From contig NC_091300.1 of the NCBI RefSeq assembly GCF_038502225.1, positions 43,941,688 through 44,005,687 on the forward strand: a DNA stretch of 64,000 nt, in the 5' to 3' direction. Below the pieces are notes generated by a model that was given only the letters and a program-made list of their open reading frames with translations, was not told the origin of the DNA and did not search any database. How positions within the stretch are numbered: position 1 is the stretch's first letter; every line of letters starts with the position of its first letter. This DNA comes from Cherax quadricarinatus. Lineage: Eukaryota > Arthropoda > Malacostraca > Decapoda > Parastacidae. Below are positions 1-10,613 of this stretch, piece after piece. The position numbers and the translations under genes were made by a program.

Positions 1-1003
1 ACAATGCAAATGTAATACACAATGACTTTGCAAAAGCTTTTGACAAGTGTAATAGCACACAAAATACGTGCTTAGGGAATAACTGGCAAAGTGGGAAGAT
101 GGATCTTCAACTTTCTAACCAATCGAACACAAAGAGTAGTGGTCAACAGAATTAAATCGGAAGCTGCCATAGTAAAAAGCTCTGTTCCACAAGGCACAGT
201 ACTCGCCCCCATCCTGTTCCTCATCCTCATATCAGACATACACAGAGATGTAATCCACAGCACCGACTGTCATCTATTGAGGACTCTGCTAACCTCCAAG
301 AAGATATAAACCAAGTTTTCCAACGGGCATCGGAAAACAATATGATGTTCAATGAAGACAAATTCCAACTACTCCGTTATGGAAAACTGGGGGAGACAAT
401 AACTAGAACTGACTATACTACAAACTCTGATCATACAATACATCGGAAAAATAATGTGAGGGATCTGGGAGTGGTAATGTCTGAGTATCTCACTTTAAAG
501 AACCTCAACAATGCCACGATTACAACTGCAAAGAAAATAATAGGATGGACAATGAGAATGTTCAAAACAAGAAAGGCCAAGCCAGTTATGATCCCTTTCA
601 AATCACTTGTTCACTCTAGGCTGGAATATTGCTGTACATTAACATCTCAGTTCAAAGCAGGTGAAATTGCAGATGTAGAGGGTGTACAGAGAACCTTTAC
701 GGCACATATAAGTTCTATCAAACACCTCAACTACTGGGAACGCTTCGAAGCACTTGACTTATACTCGTTGGAACGCAGGCGAGAGAGATATATCATAATC
801 TACACTTGGAAAATCCTAGAAGGGATGGTCCCAAGTCTTCACACAGAAATCACTCCCTACGACAGTAAAAGACTTGGCAGGCAGTGCAAAGTACCCCTAA
901 TGAAAAGCAAAGGGGCCATTGGTACACCAAGAGAAAACACCGTAAGTGTCTAGGGCCCAAGATTGCTCAGCAGCCTCCTCATGCATAAGGGGAATTACCA
1001 GTA
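1..1003 (+). pseudogene. LINE-G fragment: reverse transcriptase and C-terminal part, broken
   Basis: Remnant of a non-LTR retrotransposon ORF2. Frames around 25-60 read like the RT motif with AKAFDK. At 91-309 the frame gives the palm segment with VPQGTVLAPILFLI, and from 342 to 953 a second frame gives the C-terminal region (RDLGVVMS, SRLEYCC, SLERRRERYIIIYTWKILEG). Between them, at about 255-300, the stretch that should carry the F/YADD catalytic box is missing and the frame shifts, so the copy cannot be active. The 3' end (about 955-1003) resembles the LINE-G tail at 21180-21245 and then stops abruptly against LINE-E sequence. The left end runs off the window. The clade is not assigned. 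Confidence 0.8.
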
Positions 1004-1753
1004 GGCAGTGGTTGTAGATCATCTAAGTTCTCATCTCTCCATTCATTTACCAACTGATAGTGATTATTGTTAAATCGACGACTGATATTGTGGGAGATAA
1101 TTTTCTCCCATACATCACCCATCAAATTAGCCTGGTCCTGTGGATCATCAAGTTTAATCTCTACATCTTCATCATCCTCATCAGTGAAGGTATGAATTAG
1201 GTAGTTAGGAGCCTTGTGCTTTGGCCCTAACAGTTGTCGGATCTTACTCCAAAATTTTGTTGGCACACGTTTATACTGATTAGCTTGGAGAACTAGCAAT
1301 TTCCATAAGTCACGTTTGTGATGACTAATCATGTTAATTAATTCTTGCCTCAATCTGTGCAATGTAGCTACTGGTGGTTGTCGCGTTTGAAGATGCCTTC
1401 GACATTCTGCTTGATAATTTCTTAAAGCGTCTCTAATTTCCCTAGTAGGTTTATATTGTTGATAGATCTTTGTGGAAGCTAATTGGCAAGTTGCATTAGT
1501 AGCTTCAATTATTTGATTGTGGAGGGACCTGATCGCGTCATCAATTGCACTGGAAGGTAGATTTTCCAACGACACAATTTCATCGTCACCCAGAAATGCC
1601 CTGAAGGGGTCAAATCCTAGGGTGTTAAGATTGGGTTTAGGAGTTACAGGTATTCTAAATGGAGAAGTTTGTAGTTGTATTATAACAGGGATATGGTCAG
1701 ATCCTACGTTTCCACCAGGAGAGATACGACAGTGAAAGAGGTCACAGTCTCTG
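1004..1753 (-). pseudogene. LINE-E internal ORF2 fragment
   Basis: Minus-strand piece closely matching 24935-25685 of the LINE-E copy at 23.1-28.1 kb. It covers the linker between the endonuclease and the RT (SLENLPSSAIDDAIRSL at its N-terminal side, the acidic DEDDEDVEIKLDD in the middle). Both ends are truncated, with no RT catalytic motif and no endonuclease active site, so it is not functional. It abuts the LINE-G fragment on the left. On the right it meets the host sequence that carries the 13-14 bp duplication of the palindromic element. Confidence 0.85.
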
Positions 1754-1781
1754 CTATGACATTATATAACAGTAACAAGTT

Positions 1782-2093
1782 TGAAAGTTAAGACACATGT
1801 GCAACATCTGGATATCTTTATTGTAGACGTTTCGCCAACCAGTGGCTTTATCAATACAGATTCTAGGACATAATAGGAAGACAGTAGAACTATATACAAA
1901 AGATGAGGTAATCAGTCCCTCGGCCGAGGGACTGATTACCTCATCTTTTGTATATAGTTCTACTGTCTTCCTATTATGTCCTAGAATCTGTATTGATAAA
2001 GCCACTGGTTGGCGAAACGTCTACAATAAAGATATCCAGATGTTGCACATGTGTCTTAACTTTCATATTGTCGGTATTTTATACCTTTCTTGC
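1782..2093. mobile_element. Palindromic Penelope-like/hammerhead element, copy 1
   Basis: Positions 1782-2065 form an almost perfect palindrome centred between 1923 and 1924 (arms of about 142 bp, no spacer). For that reason the two strands give the same open frame. The right arm carries a degenerate hammerhead-like core at 1993-2019 (TTGATAA, stem GCCA...TGGC, GAAACG) followed by AATAAA. After the palindrome comes an unpaired tail with the small hairpin GGTAT-ttt-ATACC (about 2071-2083). The block is flanked by the direct repeat ACAGTAACAAGTT (1769-1781 and 2094-2106; one further T also matches), read as a target-site duplication. It lies in an intron of the carboxylesterase. The first core base and the G8 equivalent are changed, so this copy should not self-cleave. 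Confidence 0.75.
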
Positions 2094-2106
2094 ACAGTAA
2101 CAAGTT

Positions 2107-2312
2107 TTCTCAGTATTGACATTACTCTCAAAATCGTGGCCGGAACACATCAAAACTATCCCACAATTTAGAGAGAAAAGTAAAATAAATTTTGATCCAT
2201 TCTGGACAATTAGTCTCATTTGAGCTTTGATCATGGTCGAGGACGAACAAACTCTCGTTCCTTATTTTTAGGCTGTGAATCATTGTCATCACTTATAATC
2301 TTATGCTTCTAG
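2107..2312. other. Intron sequence upstream of a carboxylesterase exon
   Basis: No repeat or reading frame is recognised. The last 40 bases are pyrimidine-rich and end in the acceptor TTCTAG at 2307-2312. Confidence 0.5.
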
Positions 2313-2466
2313 ATGTTTGGAGAGTATCATTTACAAGTTCCTCAAGATTTTACAGAAGTTCTACACTACCATAACGACCCATCCAAAAAGGTCTTTGCTT
2401 ACGAACTTGTACATCGAGGTCAACTATCCCAAGGTGACTTCTTCGTACCGCTACTAAGCAATCATT
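2313..2466 (+). CDS. Carboxylesterase, internal exon (fourth from the end or earlier)
   Basis: First visible exon of a type-B carboxylesterase, the alpha/beta-hydrolase family that includes juvenile hormone esterase and cholinesterases. It lies between an acceptor (TTCTAG) and a donor (CATT|GTGAGT). It encodes about 51 residues, including VFAYELVHRGQLS, which resembles the conserved Y-x-F-x-(Y/H)RG strand before the catalytic histidine. It ends with one base of a codon (phase 1) that the next exon completes to Tyr. The ATG at the exon start is probably an internal Met, because the catalytic Ser and Glu exons must lie upstream, outside the window. Substrate cannot be told from this part. Confidence 0.82.
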
Positions 2467-2593
2467 GTGAGTGTTATCCAACAATCAATTATTTTTAAAC
2501 ATTGCTAGAAAATATAATGTGTCTATACACGAAACAAAAATGGAATTATTGTATAAAATTAGTGGTTCATAATTGTTCACGTATGGTTTACAG

Positions 2594-2753
2594 ATGTGAC
2601 TCATGGTGATGACCTGTACTACTTGTTCAGAGGAGGACCTTTCCTGCAGCCCGTCCCGAGCATTCCAGGCCGCCCTTATGATTTACAACGTGAGGTTGAC
2701 CTCAGAGTGAGGCACTTCATCACAACCATGTGGACTAACTTTGCTACTTACGG
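2594..2753 (+). CDS. Carboxylesterase, exon with catalytic histidine
   Basis: 160-nt exon between TTTACAG and GG|GTAAAT; intron 2467-2593 is only 127 bp. It begins by completing a Tyr codon and reads VTHGDDLYYLF, the motif that in this family holds the His of the Ser-Glu-His triad. It continues to TTMWTNFATYG, matching the conserved xLWTNFAxxGNP segment near the C terminus. The frame runs through the junction without a stop and leaves two bases (GG) for the next exon. Family membership is strong; substrate specificity is unknown. Confidence 0.88.
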
Positions 2754-3116
2754 GTAAATCTCCTCATGAATGATGATGCTATGATTCTGGTGACGAGTTG
2801 GTGATGAAAGGAATTAAAGCTACTTTCCTCTTCCTCGGATCTAACATAAATACCTCCCATTTTCTAAGTGTTGCTTGATCCCTACAAGCCTAGCACTTTT
2901 CCCTGATAATGTTAGCAAATGATTACCTGGAAAAAACAAGTAAGAATTAACGGCGAATGGATCAGCTTGTCAAAGGTCATTGGAGATGGTGGTGACAGCC
3001 TCTGGGCTGTCTTGGAGAGAGGTGAACAGAAATGTTAAACTGTTAGTCACGAGTCTCTCCAGAAAAACTATTGACAGAATTATATATTAAAACCAAACTA
3101 ATTTTTTCTTCCCTAG

Positions 3117-3228
3117 GAATCCAACACCTGATAATTCTTTGGGATTTATCTGGGAACCTGTTTCTGAGAACTTCCACCATCTTGCCATCACATCTACGCC
3201 AAAAATGATTTCTAACAAACGCAAAAAG
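3117..3228 (+). CDS. Carboxylesterase, penultimate exon
   Basis: 112-nt exon after the acceptor CCCTAG. Its first base completes the Gly codon and it then reads NPTPDNS...IWEPVSEN...HHLAITSTPKM. This is the usual C-terminal run of carboxylesterases (NPTPD, W-x-P, Y/HL-x-I). The donor AAG|GTAGTG at 3229 ends in phase 0. The intron that follows is about 13.6 kb and is filled with mobile elements. Confidence 0.86.
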
Positions 3229-3750
3229 GTAGTGTTAATAAGTAATAAAGTTTCCCTAAGACATTTTTGTAATAAGAAAATTTACTGAGACAGCTTCTCG
3301 GTCTGTTAAGAACTTTTTTCAATCGCAAAATAGAAATTGCATATATTTGTATAACAGTACGCATTTTATATGTATAATTGTGTGCATAAATATAAAAATG
3401 GACAGGAGATTAAAGTGAGGTCCAATTGATAGGTACTGCCATGTACTCTCCTTTTTAGGTGATCTCCAGTAGGAAAGTTTTGAAGCATCAACCGTCTAAA
3501 TTACTCCATCAGTTTCCACTGTCATACTGTTCTTCCTCTGAGGGTAGTAAGACTAGTGAAATCCTTATCGGCGAACATTTCACCAGTTTTATGTAAAAGA
3601 TATAGCCAATTTGTGGCGAAACGTTGTACCAATAAGATTCTTCTGCATTTGATGTACTCATCTTCGTAAAGGATACTAACTAACTAGCCAGCATCCAGCC
3701 ACCCAGGGAAGCCAGCCTACCTCAGTAAGTCATGGCTGGACACTTTCACA
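3229..3750. other. Intron sequence, no recognised element
   Basis: Start of the long last intron. I see no ORF or clear repeat. A GGCGAAACG string near 3617 recalls the hammerhead family but lacks its upstream core. Confidence 0.4.
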
Positions 3751-4092
3751 TGTTTATTTTTTGGCTCAAATAGAGTTGCCAATGAAGCCAAAAATCGCAA
3801 GTTTTACTTGTTCGGCACGACATATATTTTTTTTTATTATCACACTGGCCGATTCCCACCAAGGCAGGGTGGCCCGAAAAAGAAAAACTTTCACCATCAT
3901 TCACTCCATCACTGTCTTGCCAGAAGGGTGCTTTACACTACAGTTTTTAAACTGCAACATTAACCCCCCTCCTTCAGAGTGCAGGCACTGTACTTCCCAT
4001 CTCCAGGACTCAAGTCCGGCCTGCCGGTTTCCCTGAATCCCTTCATAAATGTTACTTTGCTCACACTCCAACAGCACGTCAAGTATTAAAAA

Positions 4093-4095
<3 letters not shown>
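3751..4095. repeat. Dispersed repeat abutting (AT)n
   Basis: Positions 3751-3826 are a half copy of the element at 4177-4568, ending in TTCGGCACGAC next to AT-rich sequence. Positions 3836-4095 contain the block CCCACCAAGGCAGGGTGGCC, whose relative CCCACCGAGGCGGGGTGG recurs at 4675-4692. Both lie next to (AT)n arrays. There is no coding capacity beyond chance frames. The family is not classified. Confidence 0.5.
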
Positions 4096-4175
<80 letters not shown>

Positions 4176-4176
4176 T
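4096..4176. repeat. (AT)n microsatellite
   Basis: Near-pure AT dinucleotide array of about 80 bp on the left side of the MITE-like element. Frames of alternating Tyr-Ile here are translation artefacts. Confidence 0.95.
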
Positions 4177-4566
4177 ATATCGTGCCGAATAGGCAGAACT
4201 TGCCATCTTGGCTTAAATAGCAACGCTCATCTTGCCATATAGGACAAGTGAAAATTTGTGCATGCAATAATTTCGCCAAAATCATTCTGAACCTAACGAA
4301 AAAAATATATTTCTCTGTGTTTGTTTAGTATTAAATTATTGTAAACAAATCTAAAATATATCTAGTTGGGTTAAGCTAAAATAAATTGGTCTTGTTATAA
4401 TAAGGTTAGGTAAGTTTTCTAAGATTCTTTTGCAGCAAAATTAAAATTTTCTACATTAACATTAATGAAAAAAATATATCTTTAAACGTATAAAAGAAAA
4501 TTCCAAGAAAGACTTAATTTTAAATGAGTTCTTGCTAATTGACCAGTTTTACATTTTCGGCACGAC

Positions 4567-4568
<2 letters not shown>
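4177..4568. mobile_element. MITE-like element between two (AT)n arrays
   Basis: About 390 bp of A/T-rich DNA. The left end (ATATCGTGCCGAATAGG) is the inverted counterpart of the right end (TTTTCGGCACGACAT), giving an inverted repeat of about 10-12 bp (TCGTGCCGAA). There is no ORF. (AT)n arrays lie directly outside both ends, as expected for an element that inserts into AT dinucleotide tracts, or one whose ends seed such tracts. A half copy lies at 3751-3826. Confidence 0.6.

Positions 4569-4638
<70 letters not shown>
4569..4638. repeat. (AT)n microsatellite
   Basis: AT dinucleotide array of about 70 bp on the right side of the MITE-like element. Confidence 0.95.
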
Positions 4639-4643
<5 letters not shown>

Positions 4644-4644
4644 A

Positions 4645-4900
4645 ATCTTTATCTTTCAACACACCGGCAGTATCCCACCGAGGCGGGGTGGCCCAAAAGG
4701 AAAAACAAAAGTTTCTTCTTTTACATTTAATAATATATACAGGAGAAGAGGTTACTAGCCCCTTGCTTCAGGCATTTTAGTCGCCTCTTACAACACGCAT
4801 GGCTTACGGAGGAAGAATTCTGTTCCACTTCCCCATGGAGATAAGAGAAGAACCTGAAAGACAATAGAAGAACAAGAACCTGAAAGAAAATAGAAGAAAA
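4645..4900. repeat. Unclassified dispersed repeat with CCCACCGAGGCGGGGTGG block
   Basis: It shares its opening block (CACCGGCAGTATCCCACC...GTGGCCC) with 3848-3880. The end contains a short imperfect tandem of AGAAGAACCTGAAAGA-like units (4848-4892). It has no meaningful ORF. Sequence 4901-5128 holds nothing I recognise. Confidence 0.4.
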
Positions 4901-5124
4901 CCCAGAGGTGTGTGTATATATATGTTTGTACATGTATGTGTAGTGTGACCTAAGTGTAAGTAGAAGTAGCAAGATGTACCTGAAATCTTGCATGTGTATG
5001 AGGCAGAAAAAAAGACACCAGCAATCCTACCATCGAGTAAAACAATTATAGACTTACGTTTTACACTCACTTGGCAGGACGGTAGTACCTCCCTGGGCGG
5101 TTGCTGTCTACCAACCTACTACCT

Positions 5125-5128
<4 letters not shown>

Positions 5129-5221
<93 letters not shown>
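5129..5221. repeat. Compound microsatellite (AT)n(AG)n
   Basis: AT array from 5129 to about 5192 followed by a GA array of about 28 bp. Confidence 0.95.
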
Positions 5222-5223
<2 letters not shown>

Positions 5224-5885
5224 TCTTCCAGTCGATTTCATAAATTTTATGCGTGGTATAGTTAGTACCGAATAACTGTTAGAGTTATAAAATTTCAAGT
5301 ATATTGGTACTGGTATCGCACTCATAACTGGTAGGTTTACTTAACTTATCCTCCTATACTGTCTCATGGGACAGTCTGTACCGATTTAATAATATATCGT
5401 CCATAAATTAGTATTTGGGGAGTCACTCCAGTCTACTAATTGCTTCTCATTACACGGTGGTCCTTAATAGGACGTCTAAAATACTTTTCAGGAAAGTCTA
5501 CAAATATTTAAAAATATTCTAAATTTCTGATTCTGAGGGAACAGAGATCTTTCAGTCAAACCTAACTAATATATAGTTTCACAAGGTAAGCAAATAGTGA
5601 CTTAATCCCATTTAGGCTTATCTTCTTACCCATTTGTCAAGTACACCTTAGGTATTATTCTTTTCAGTCAAGAAAATGCAAAGTATCCCATGCTGCTGTC
5701 GTAGCATGCTCGGTTCAATACCGAAATTCCAGTACTAAGGTGGAGCCCCGAGCGAGGTGAGGCTTAAAGAAAGGTATCTCAACCCTCGCTGCCTTAGGTA
5801 CCAAAAATAAAACCAAGTTAAACATTCAACTGTTGTGAACTCCGACATGGGAAGGATCTAAGAACGATGGAAATATATACATCTG
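5222..5885. other. Intron sequence, nothing recognised
   Basis: No ORF, repeat relative or RNA gene is apparent. A GGTTCAATACC string at about 5732 resembles a pol III B box but has no A box upstream. Confidence 0.4.
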
Positions 5886-5889
5886 AAAG

Positions 5890-6300
5890 GGCTGTTGAGA
5901 CATTAGTTTCAGCGTATATTATTTTGTCAGACAAAGATTCTACTATTTCACTATGAAATACACAAGATATTAATTTACCATTTAAATTACAAATTAAATA
6001 AAGCTCTTCACTGTCACCCAGTCAGGGTAACGTATGGATTAACAAATGAAATACTTGTGCAACATTTGGGTATCTTTAAACTGGAAATGTTTCGCCAGCC
6101 AGTGGCCTCTTCAGACCAATGAAGAGAAAGGTGGAAGATGAGAAGTTTGAGGTAGTCTCTCAGCCTAGAGTAGATGTGTTCAGTCAATCCAGTCTTGACA
6201 AAGTACAGCATACTCGCTGAAATGGGGCTTTTATATGGATGAAGCTGAGCAGTGGTTGGCAGAGTCACCAGTGGACAAAGCCACTTATGGAAGTAAGTCA
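5890..6300 (-). mobile_element. Penelope-like/hammerhead element, copy 2 (solo)
   Basis: Read on the minus strand: TATAAAA at 6235-6229, then a hammerhead-like core at 6113-6089 (CTGAAGA, stem GCCA...TGGC, GAAAC) about 120 nt downstream. After that come TTTAAAGATACCC, the TTGCACAAG segment and a tail reaching about 5890. The tail (5890-6035) is the reverse complement of 15654-15800 with scattered differences, so copies 2 and 4 belong to one subfamily. It is not palindromic. AATAAA is replaced here by TTTAAA. Confidence 0.65.
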
Positions 6301-6369
6301 TGCTTATAGGTTAGACAAGTTTTGAAGAAATCCCCGCATCAAGATCCCCAAGATGGTTCTGTGCCTGGT

Positions 6370-6480
6370 AAGATGTGGATAAATGGTTTAGGAAAACCAA
6401 CAAGTTGATAAATGAGACACTTGTTCAACATTTAGGTATCTTTATTCTGGAAACGTTTCACCAGGCAGTGGCTTCATGCA
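6370..6480 (-). mobile_element. Penelope-like/hammerhead element, copy 3 (5'-truncated)
   Basis: On the minus strand it starts at about 6478, inside the hammerhead-like core (ATGAAGCCACTGCCTGGTGAAACG, 6477-6454). It continues through AATAAAGATACC and the GAACAAGTGTCTCATTTATCAAC segment to a small hairpin GGTTT-TCCT-AAACC (6398-6385). The 5' truncation falls within the ribozyme core. Confidence 0.6.
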
Positions 6481-6688
6481 GGGATATCTTCAAAACTTGT
6501 TTAACCTTAGACATGACCTAAGTAGTGTGCAAAATATTGGGACAGGAGTAAATTTTGTGCTTATCTCATATAAGAACATAAGAACAAAGGAACACTGCAG
6601 AAGGCCTACTGGCCCATGCGAGGCAGGTCCAAGTCTTCTACCGACTTAAGCCAATGCACCCAACCTAGTCAGGTCAGGTCACATTGAC

Positions 6689-9680
6689 TTAAGGGAGGAA
6701 CACGGCAACCGACCTGGTAGCACAAGCTATCAGGTCTAACACCCACCCACATCTACTCATGTATTTATCCAACCTATTTTTAAAGCTACACAACGTTCTG
6801 GCCTCTATAACGGTACTTGGGAGTTTGTTCCACTCATCCACAACTCTATTACCAAACCAGTACTTTCCTATATCCTTCCTGAATCTGAATTTTTCCAACT
6901 TAAAACCATTGCTGCGAGTCCTGTCTTGGCTAGATATTTTCAGCACACTATTTACATCCCCTTTATTTATTCCTGTCTTCCATTTATACACCTCAATCAT
7001 ATCCCCCCTAATTCTACGTCTTGCTAGAGAGTGCAGTTTCAGGGCCCTTAGTCTATCCTCATAGGGAAGGTTTCTGATACATGGGATCAACTTTGTCATC
7101 CTCCTTTGTACATTTTCCAGAGAATTTATATCCATTCTGTAATACGGTGACCAAAACTGTGCAGCATAATCTAAATGAGGCCTAACCAAGGATGTATAGA
7201 GTTGAAGAACAACCTGAGGACTCCTATTATTTATGCTTCTTGATATGAAGCCAAGGATTCTATTAGCTTCATTGCGAACACTTATGCACTGTTGTCTTGG
7301 TTTCAGATTACTGCTAACCAGAACTCCTAAATCTTTTTCGCAATCCGAAATATTAAGATCTACATTATTTAGTTTATGTGGCATGGTTATTGTCCTGTCC
7401 AACATTTAGAACTTTGCATTTGTCTATATTAAACTGCATCTGCCACTTCTCCGACCACTGCATCAGTCTATTCAAATCTTCCTGGAGTGCTCGAATGTCC
7501 TCGTCAGAATGAATTCGACTGCCTATTTTGGTGTCATCGGCAAACTTGCCGATGTCGCTCTTTATGCCCTCATCTATGTCGTTTATGTAGATTGTGAACA
7601 GCAGGGGGCCCAACACCGACCCCTGTGGAACACCGCTCGTGACGCTTCCCCACTCTGATTTCTCCCCATTTATGCAAACTCTCTGCTGCCTATTTGTCAA
7701 CCATGCCTCTATCCAGGAAAAAATTTCTCCTCCTATTTCATGTGCTTTAATTTTCCTCAATAGTCTCTGATGTGGGACCCTGTCAAAAGCCTTACTGAAG
7801 TCCATATACACAATATCATATTCATTACCATGATCTACCTCCTCAAATACCTTAGTGAAAAAAGTTAATAAATTCGTAAGGCAGGAACGCCCCTTTGTAA
7901 AACCATGCTGAGATTCGTTGATTAATTTATGCTTTTCAAGGTGGCTACGAACTGCCTCGGCAATTATTGATTCCATAAATTTTCCCACTATGGAGGTTAG
8001 GCTTATTGGTCTATAGTTCGAAGCTAAGGACCTGTCACCTGTTTTGAAAATAGTTATCACATTTGCCATTTTCCACTTATCTGGCACCATGCCAGTTTGT
8101 AGTGATATGTTGAAAAGATTAGCCAAAGGTGTGCTAAGCTCCTCTTTACATTCCTTTAGAACCCTTGCATACAGTTCATCAGGGCCTGGGGATCTGTTAG
8201 GTTTTAATTTATCTATTTGCCTAAGGACCATGTCACTTGTGACCCTAATCGTGCACAGTTTATTATCGTCCTGTTCTACATAATTTATCATTACTGGAAT
8301 ATCGCTGGTATCCTCCTGTGTAAAAACTGAGAGGAAGTATGTGTTAAAAATTCTACACATTTCCTTATCACTGTCAGTGAGCTGACCCGAGGAACTTTTG
8401 AGTGGGCCTATCTTGTCCCTGATCTTACTTCTGTATACCTGAAAGAATCCTTTTGGGTTAGTCTTCGATTCTCTTCCAACTTTAACCTCATAATCTCTTT
8501 TTGCTTTTCTAATTCCCTTTTTTATTTCTCTCTTTAACTGAATATATCGATTTCTTAATTGCCCCTCTCCTCTTTTGATTTGCCTATATATGCCTCTCTT
8601 TTGAATAATCAGATATTTTAATCTATTGTTCATCCATTTAGGATCATTTTTGTTTGATCTGATTTCCCTATTTGGAACATAATTTGACTGAGCAGCTAGA
8701 ACTATGCCCTGGAAAGCATCATATCGGCAACCATCACCACCTACCTGACCCTTAGTCAGGTCATTCCAGTTCAGCCCACCTAAGTAATTTTTCAGTCCTA
8801 TGAAATCAGCCAAGCGAAAGTCAGGGACGGAGACTTGATTGCCATTATTAGGGGAATTCCATGATATATTAAAACTGAGTGATTTGTGATCACTTTCCCC
8901 AAGCTCATCATTAACCTCAAGATTATTAATTAGTGTTTCCCTACTGGCAAGAACCAAGTCAAGGAGGTTATTTCCCCTAGTTGGCTCTGTCACAAACTGT
9001 TTTAAAAAACAATCCTGGATCGTATCAAGAAAGTCACCTGACTCTAAATTTCCTGTCAAATTGCTCCAGTCAATCTGTCTATAGTTGAAATCTCCCATTA
9101 GCACAACATTTTCGTATGTAGATGCCTTACGAATTTCGTCCCATAGACGTTTACTGCACTCCCTATCAAGATTTGGGGCCCTGTAAATCACACCCAAAAT
9201 TAGTTTTTCTCGGCCCTCGAGAAGCTGTAACCAAACAGATTCAGTGGCTGACGCTTCTAATTTAATATCTTGTCTAACACAACAATTTAAATTGTCTCTG
9301 ACATACATCGCTACTCCACCACCTTTCCTGTTGACCCTGTCAGTGTGGAATAATTTATAGCCTTGTATGTGACATTCAGAGGGCATCTCTCTATCTTTCA
9401 GATTGAGCCAGGTCTCTGTTATAGCAATAATATCTATGTTTCCTGCACTTGCAATTAATCTTAGCTCTTCTATCTTATTTCTTACACTCCTGCTATAAGT
9501 ATAGTAAACCTTAAGGGAGCTAGTCCCTTGCTGCCCTCTGCTGTCCCCCTTTGTTTGCTGACCTGATCTATTGTCTTTATTTATAACTTCATGCTGAATG
9601 CCTTTTATACATTTACTGTTTCCAACCCAAGTGTTGCAACCTGCTTGTTTCCCACACACACCCATACCTCTATCTTCCAT
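6689..9680 (-). pseudogene. LINE-B ORF2: endonuclease-reverse transcriptase, one frameshift
   Basis: Would nick target DNA and prime reverse transcription there. The N-terminal two thirds (9680-7374, 768 codons) holds the APE-type endonuclease (AITETW, LMGDFN, GESDHKS) and the RT ([46 protein letters not shown]). Near 7380-7400 the frame shifts. The C-terminal part continues in another frame to 6689 (KDLGVLVSSNLKPRQQC, RRRIRGDMIEVYKWK). LINE-A ORF2 reads through the equivalent place, which shows that this is a small indel. ORF2 starts at an ATG that overlaps the ORF1 stop by one base (TGATG). The ending after GWV is longer than in LINE-A. Confidence 0.9.
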
Positions 9681-10604
9681 CAGTTTAAAATCATAGGCAT
9701 TTCACCAATGGCCTTCTCAATCGAGTCTGCAAGTGCTACCACCCCAGCCCCAGAGAGATGTACCCCATCCCTTGCATACATATCATGTTTGCCATAAAAG
9801 TTGTTCCAGTTGTCAATGAATGGGATTGCAAGTTCCTTGCAGTATCTGTTTAGCCAGCAATTTACACCAACTGCCCTAGACAACCATTCATTTCCTACTC
9901 CCCTTCTAGGCAAGATGCTACATATGATTGGGATCCCTCCCTTAGACTTAATGAAATCTATAGCTGACCTGTACTTATCTAGCAGCTCTTCTCTCCTACC
10001 CTTCCCAATATCATTTCCACCAGCACTGAGACAGATAATGGGCTTGTTCCCATTACCTGACATGATATTATCCAGCCTGTTGACAATGTCCCCAACACCA
10101 GCTCCAGGGAAGCACACTCTATCTCTCATCTTCTTATTCCTATTACAAAAAGCACGGTCAATATATCTTACCTGAGAGTCACCAACCACAAGAATGCGCT
10201 TACCTCCATTAGCAGGGGCAGTAGTACCCTTACCTTCACTGGCCACTGAAGTACATTCATCCTGAAGAACAGAGAAGCGATTTCCTACCTTCAGATCTTC
10301 ACTCTTAACTTTCCTTACTCTGATGCACCTCCCATTACTGTGAACCACTCGCCACTTGTAGCAGGTGCTGGACTGCACCACTGCTGGTAGCCGTTGCTAC
10401 CTCCCCAACTACAGCCTCCTCACAGCGAGAGACAGACTGCACCTCACTGCTAGAAGCCTCATTCCCCACAACTCCAGCCACCTCACTCTCTCTCCCAGAC
10501 CCATTGAGGTGGACCTTCAGCCTCCTAATCTCCTCCTGGAGAAGCAAGACCTCCTCCTTCAACTCTCCAACCTCAATTTTTAAAACACTGCAGAAGCAAG
10601 CCAT
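9680..10604 (-). pseudogene. LINE-B ORF1: coiled coil plus SGNH-esterase domain, frameshifted
   Basis: Starts at an ATG at 10604-10602. The first 30 or so residues (VGELKEEVLLLQEEIRRLK) form a leucine-rich coiled coil. A frameshift lies at about 10340-10390, after which a second frame carries the esterase blocks GDSQVRY (Ser), SAGGNDIG and the terminal RDGVHLS (Asp/His). SGNH-type esterase domains in ORF1 are described for CR1-like elements. By analogy with LINE-A the two frames were once one ORF. The stop TGA (9682-9680) shares its A with the ORF2 start codon. Confidence 0.85.
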
Positions 10605-10613
10605 GCTTTGTAA

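Larger units (their letters stand above)
6561..10604 (-). mobile_element. LINE-B, CR1-like retrotransposon, long copy
   Basis: About 4 kb non-LTR element on the minus strand: ORF1 (10604-9680, one frameshift), ORF2 (9680-6689, one frameshift), a short 3' UTR and a 3' end made of an octamer-like repeat (TTCTTATG on the element strand, near 6565-6590). The ORF1 start lies at the very 5' edge, where it meets LINE-A in head-to-head orientation at about 10605-10613, so the 5' UTR is missing. It lies in the last intron of the carboxylesterase, antisense to it. Confidence 0.88.

Noticed and set aside
1754..2171. Two near-identical proteins on opposite strands
   Set aside because: A consequence of the perfect palindrome, not two genes.
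3590..3645. Another hammerhead motif at GGCGAAACGTTG
   Set aside because: No CTGANGA before it and no matching stem II. Similarity is limited to one short string.
4079..5325. Tyr-Ile repeat frames
   Set aside because: Direct translation of (AT)n arrays.
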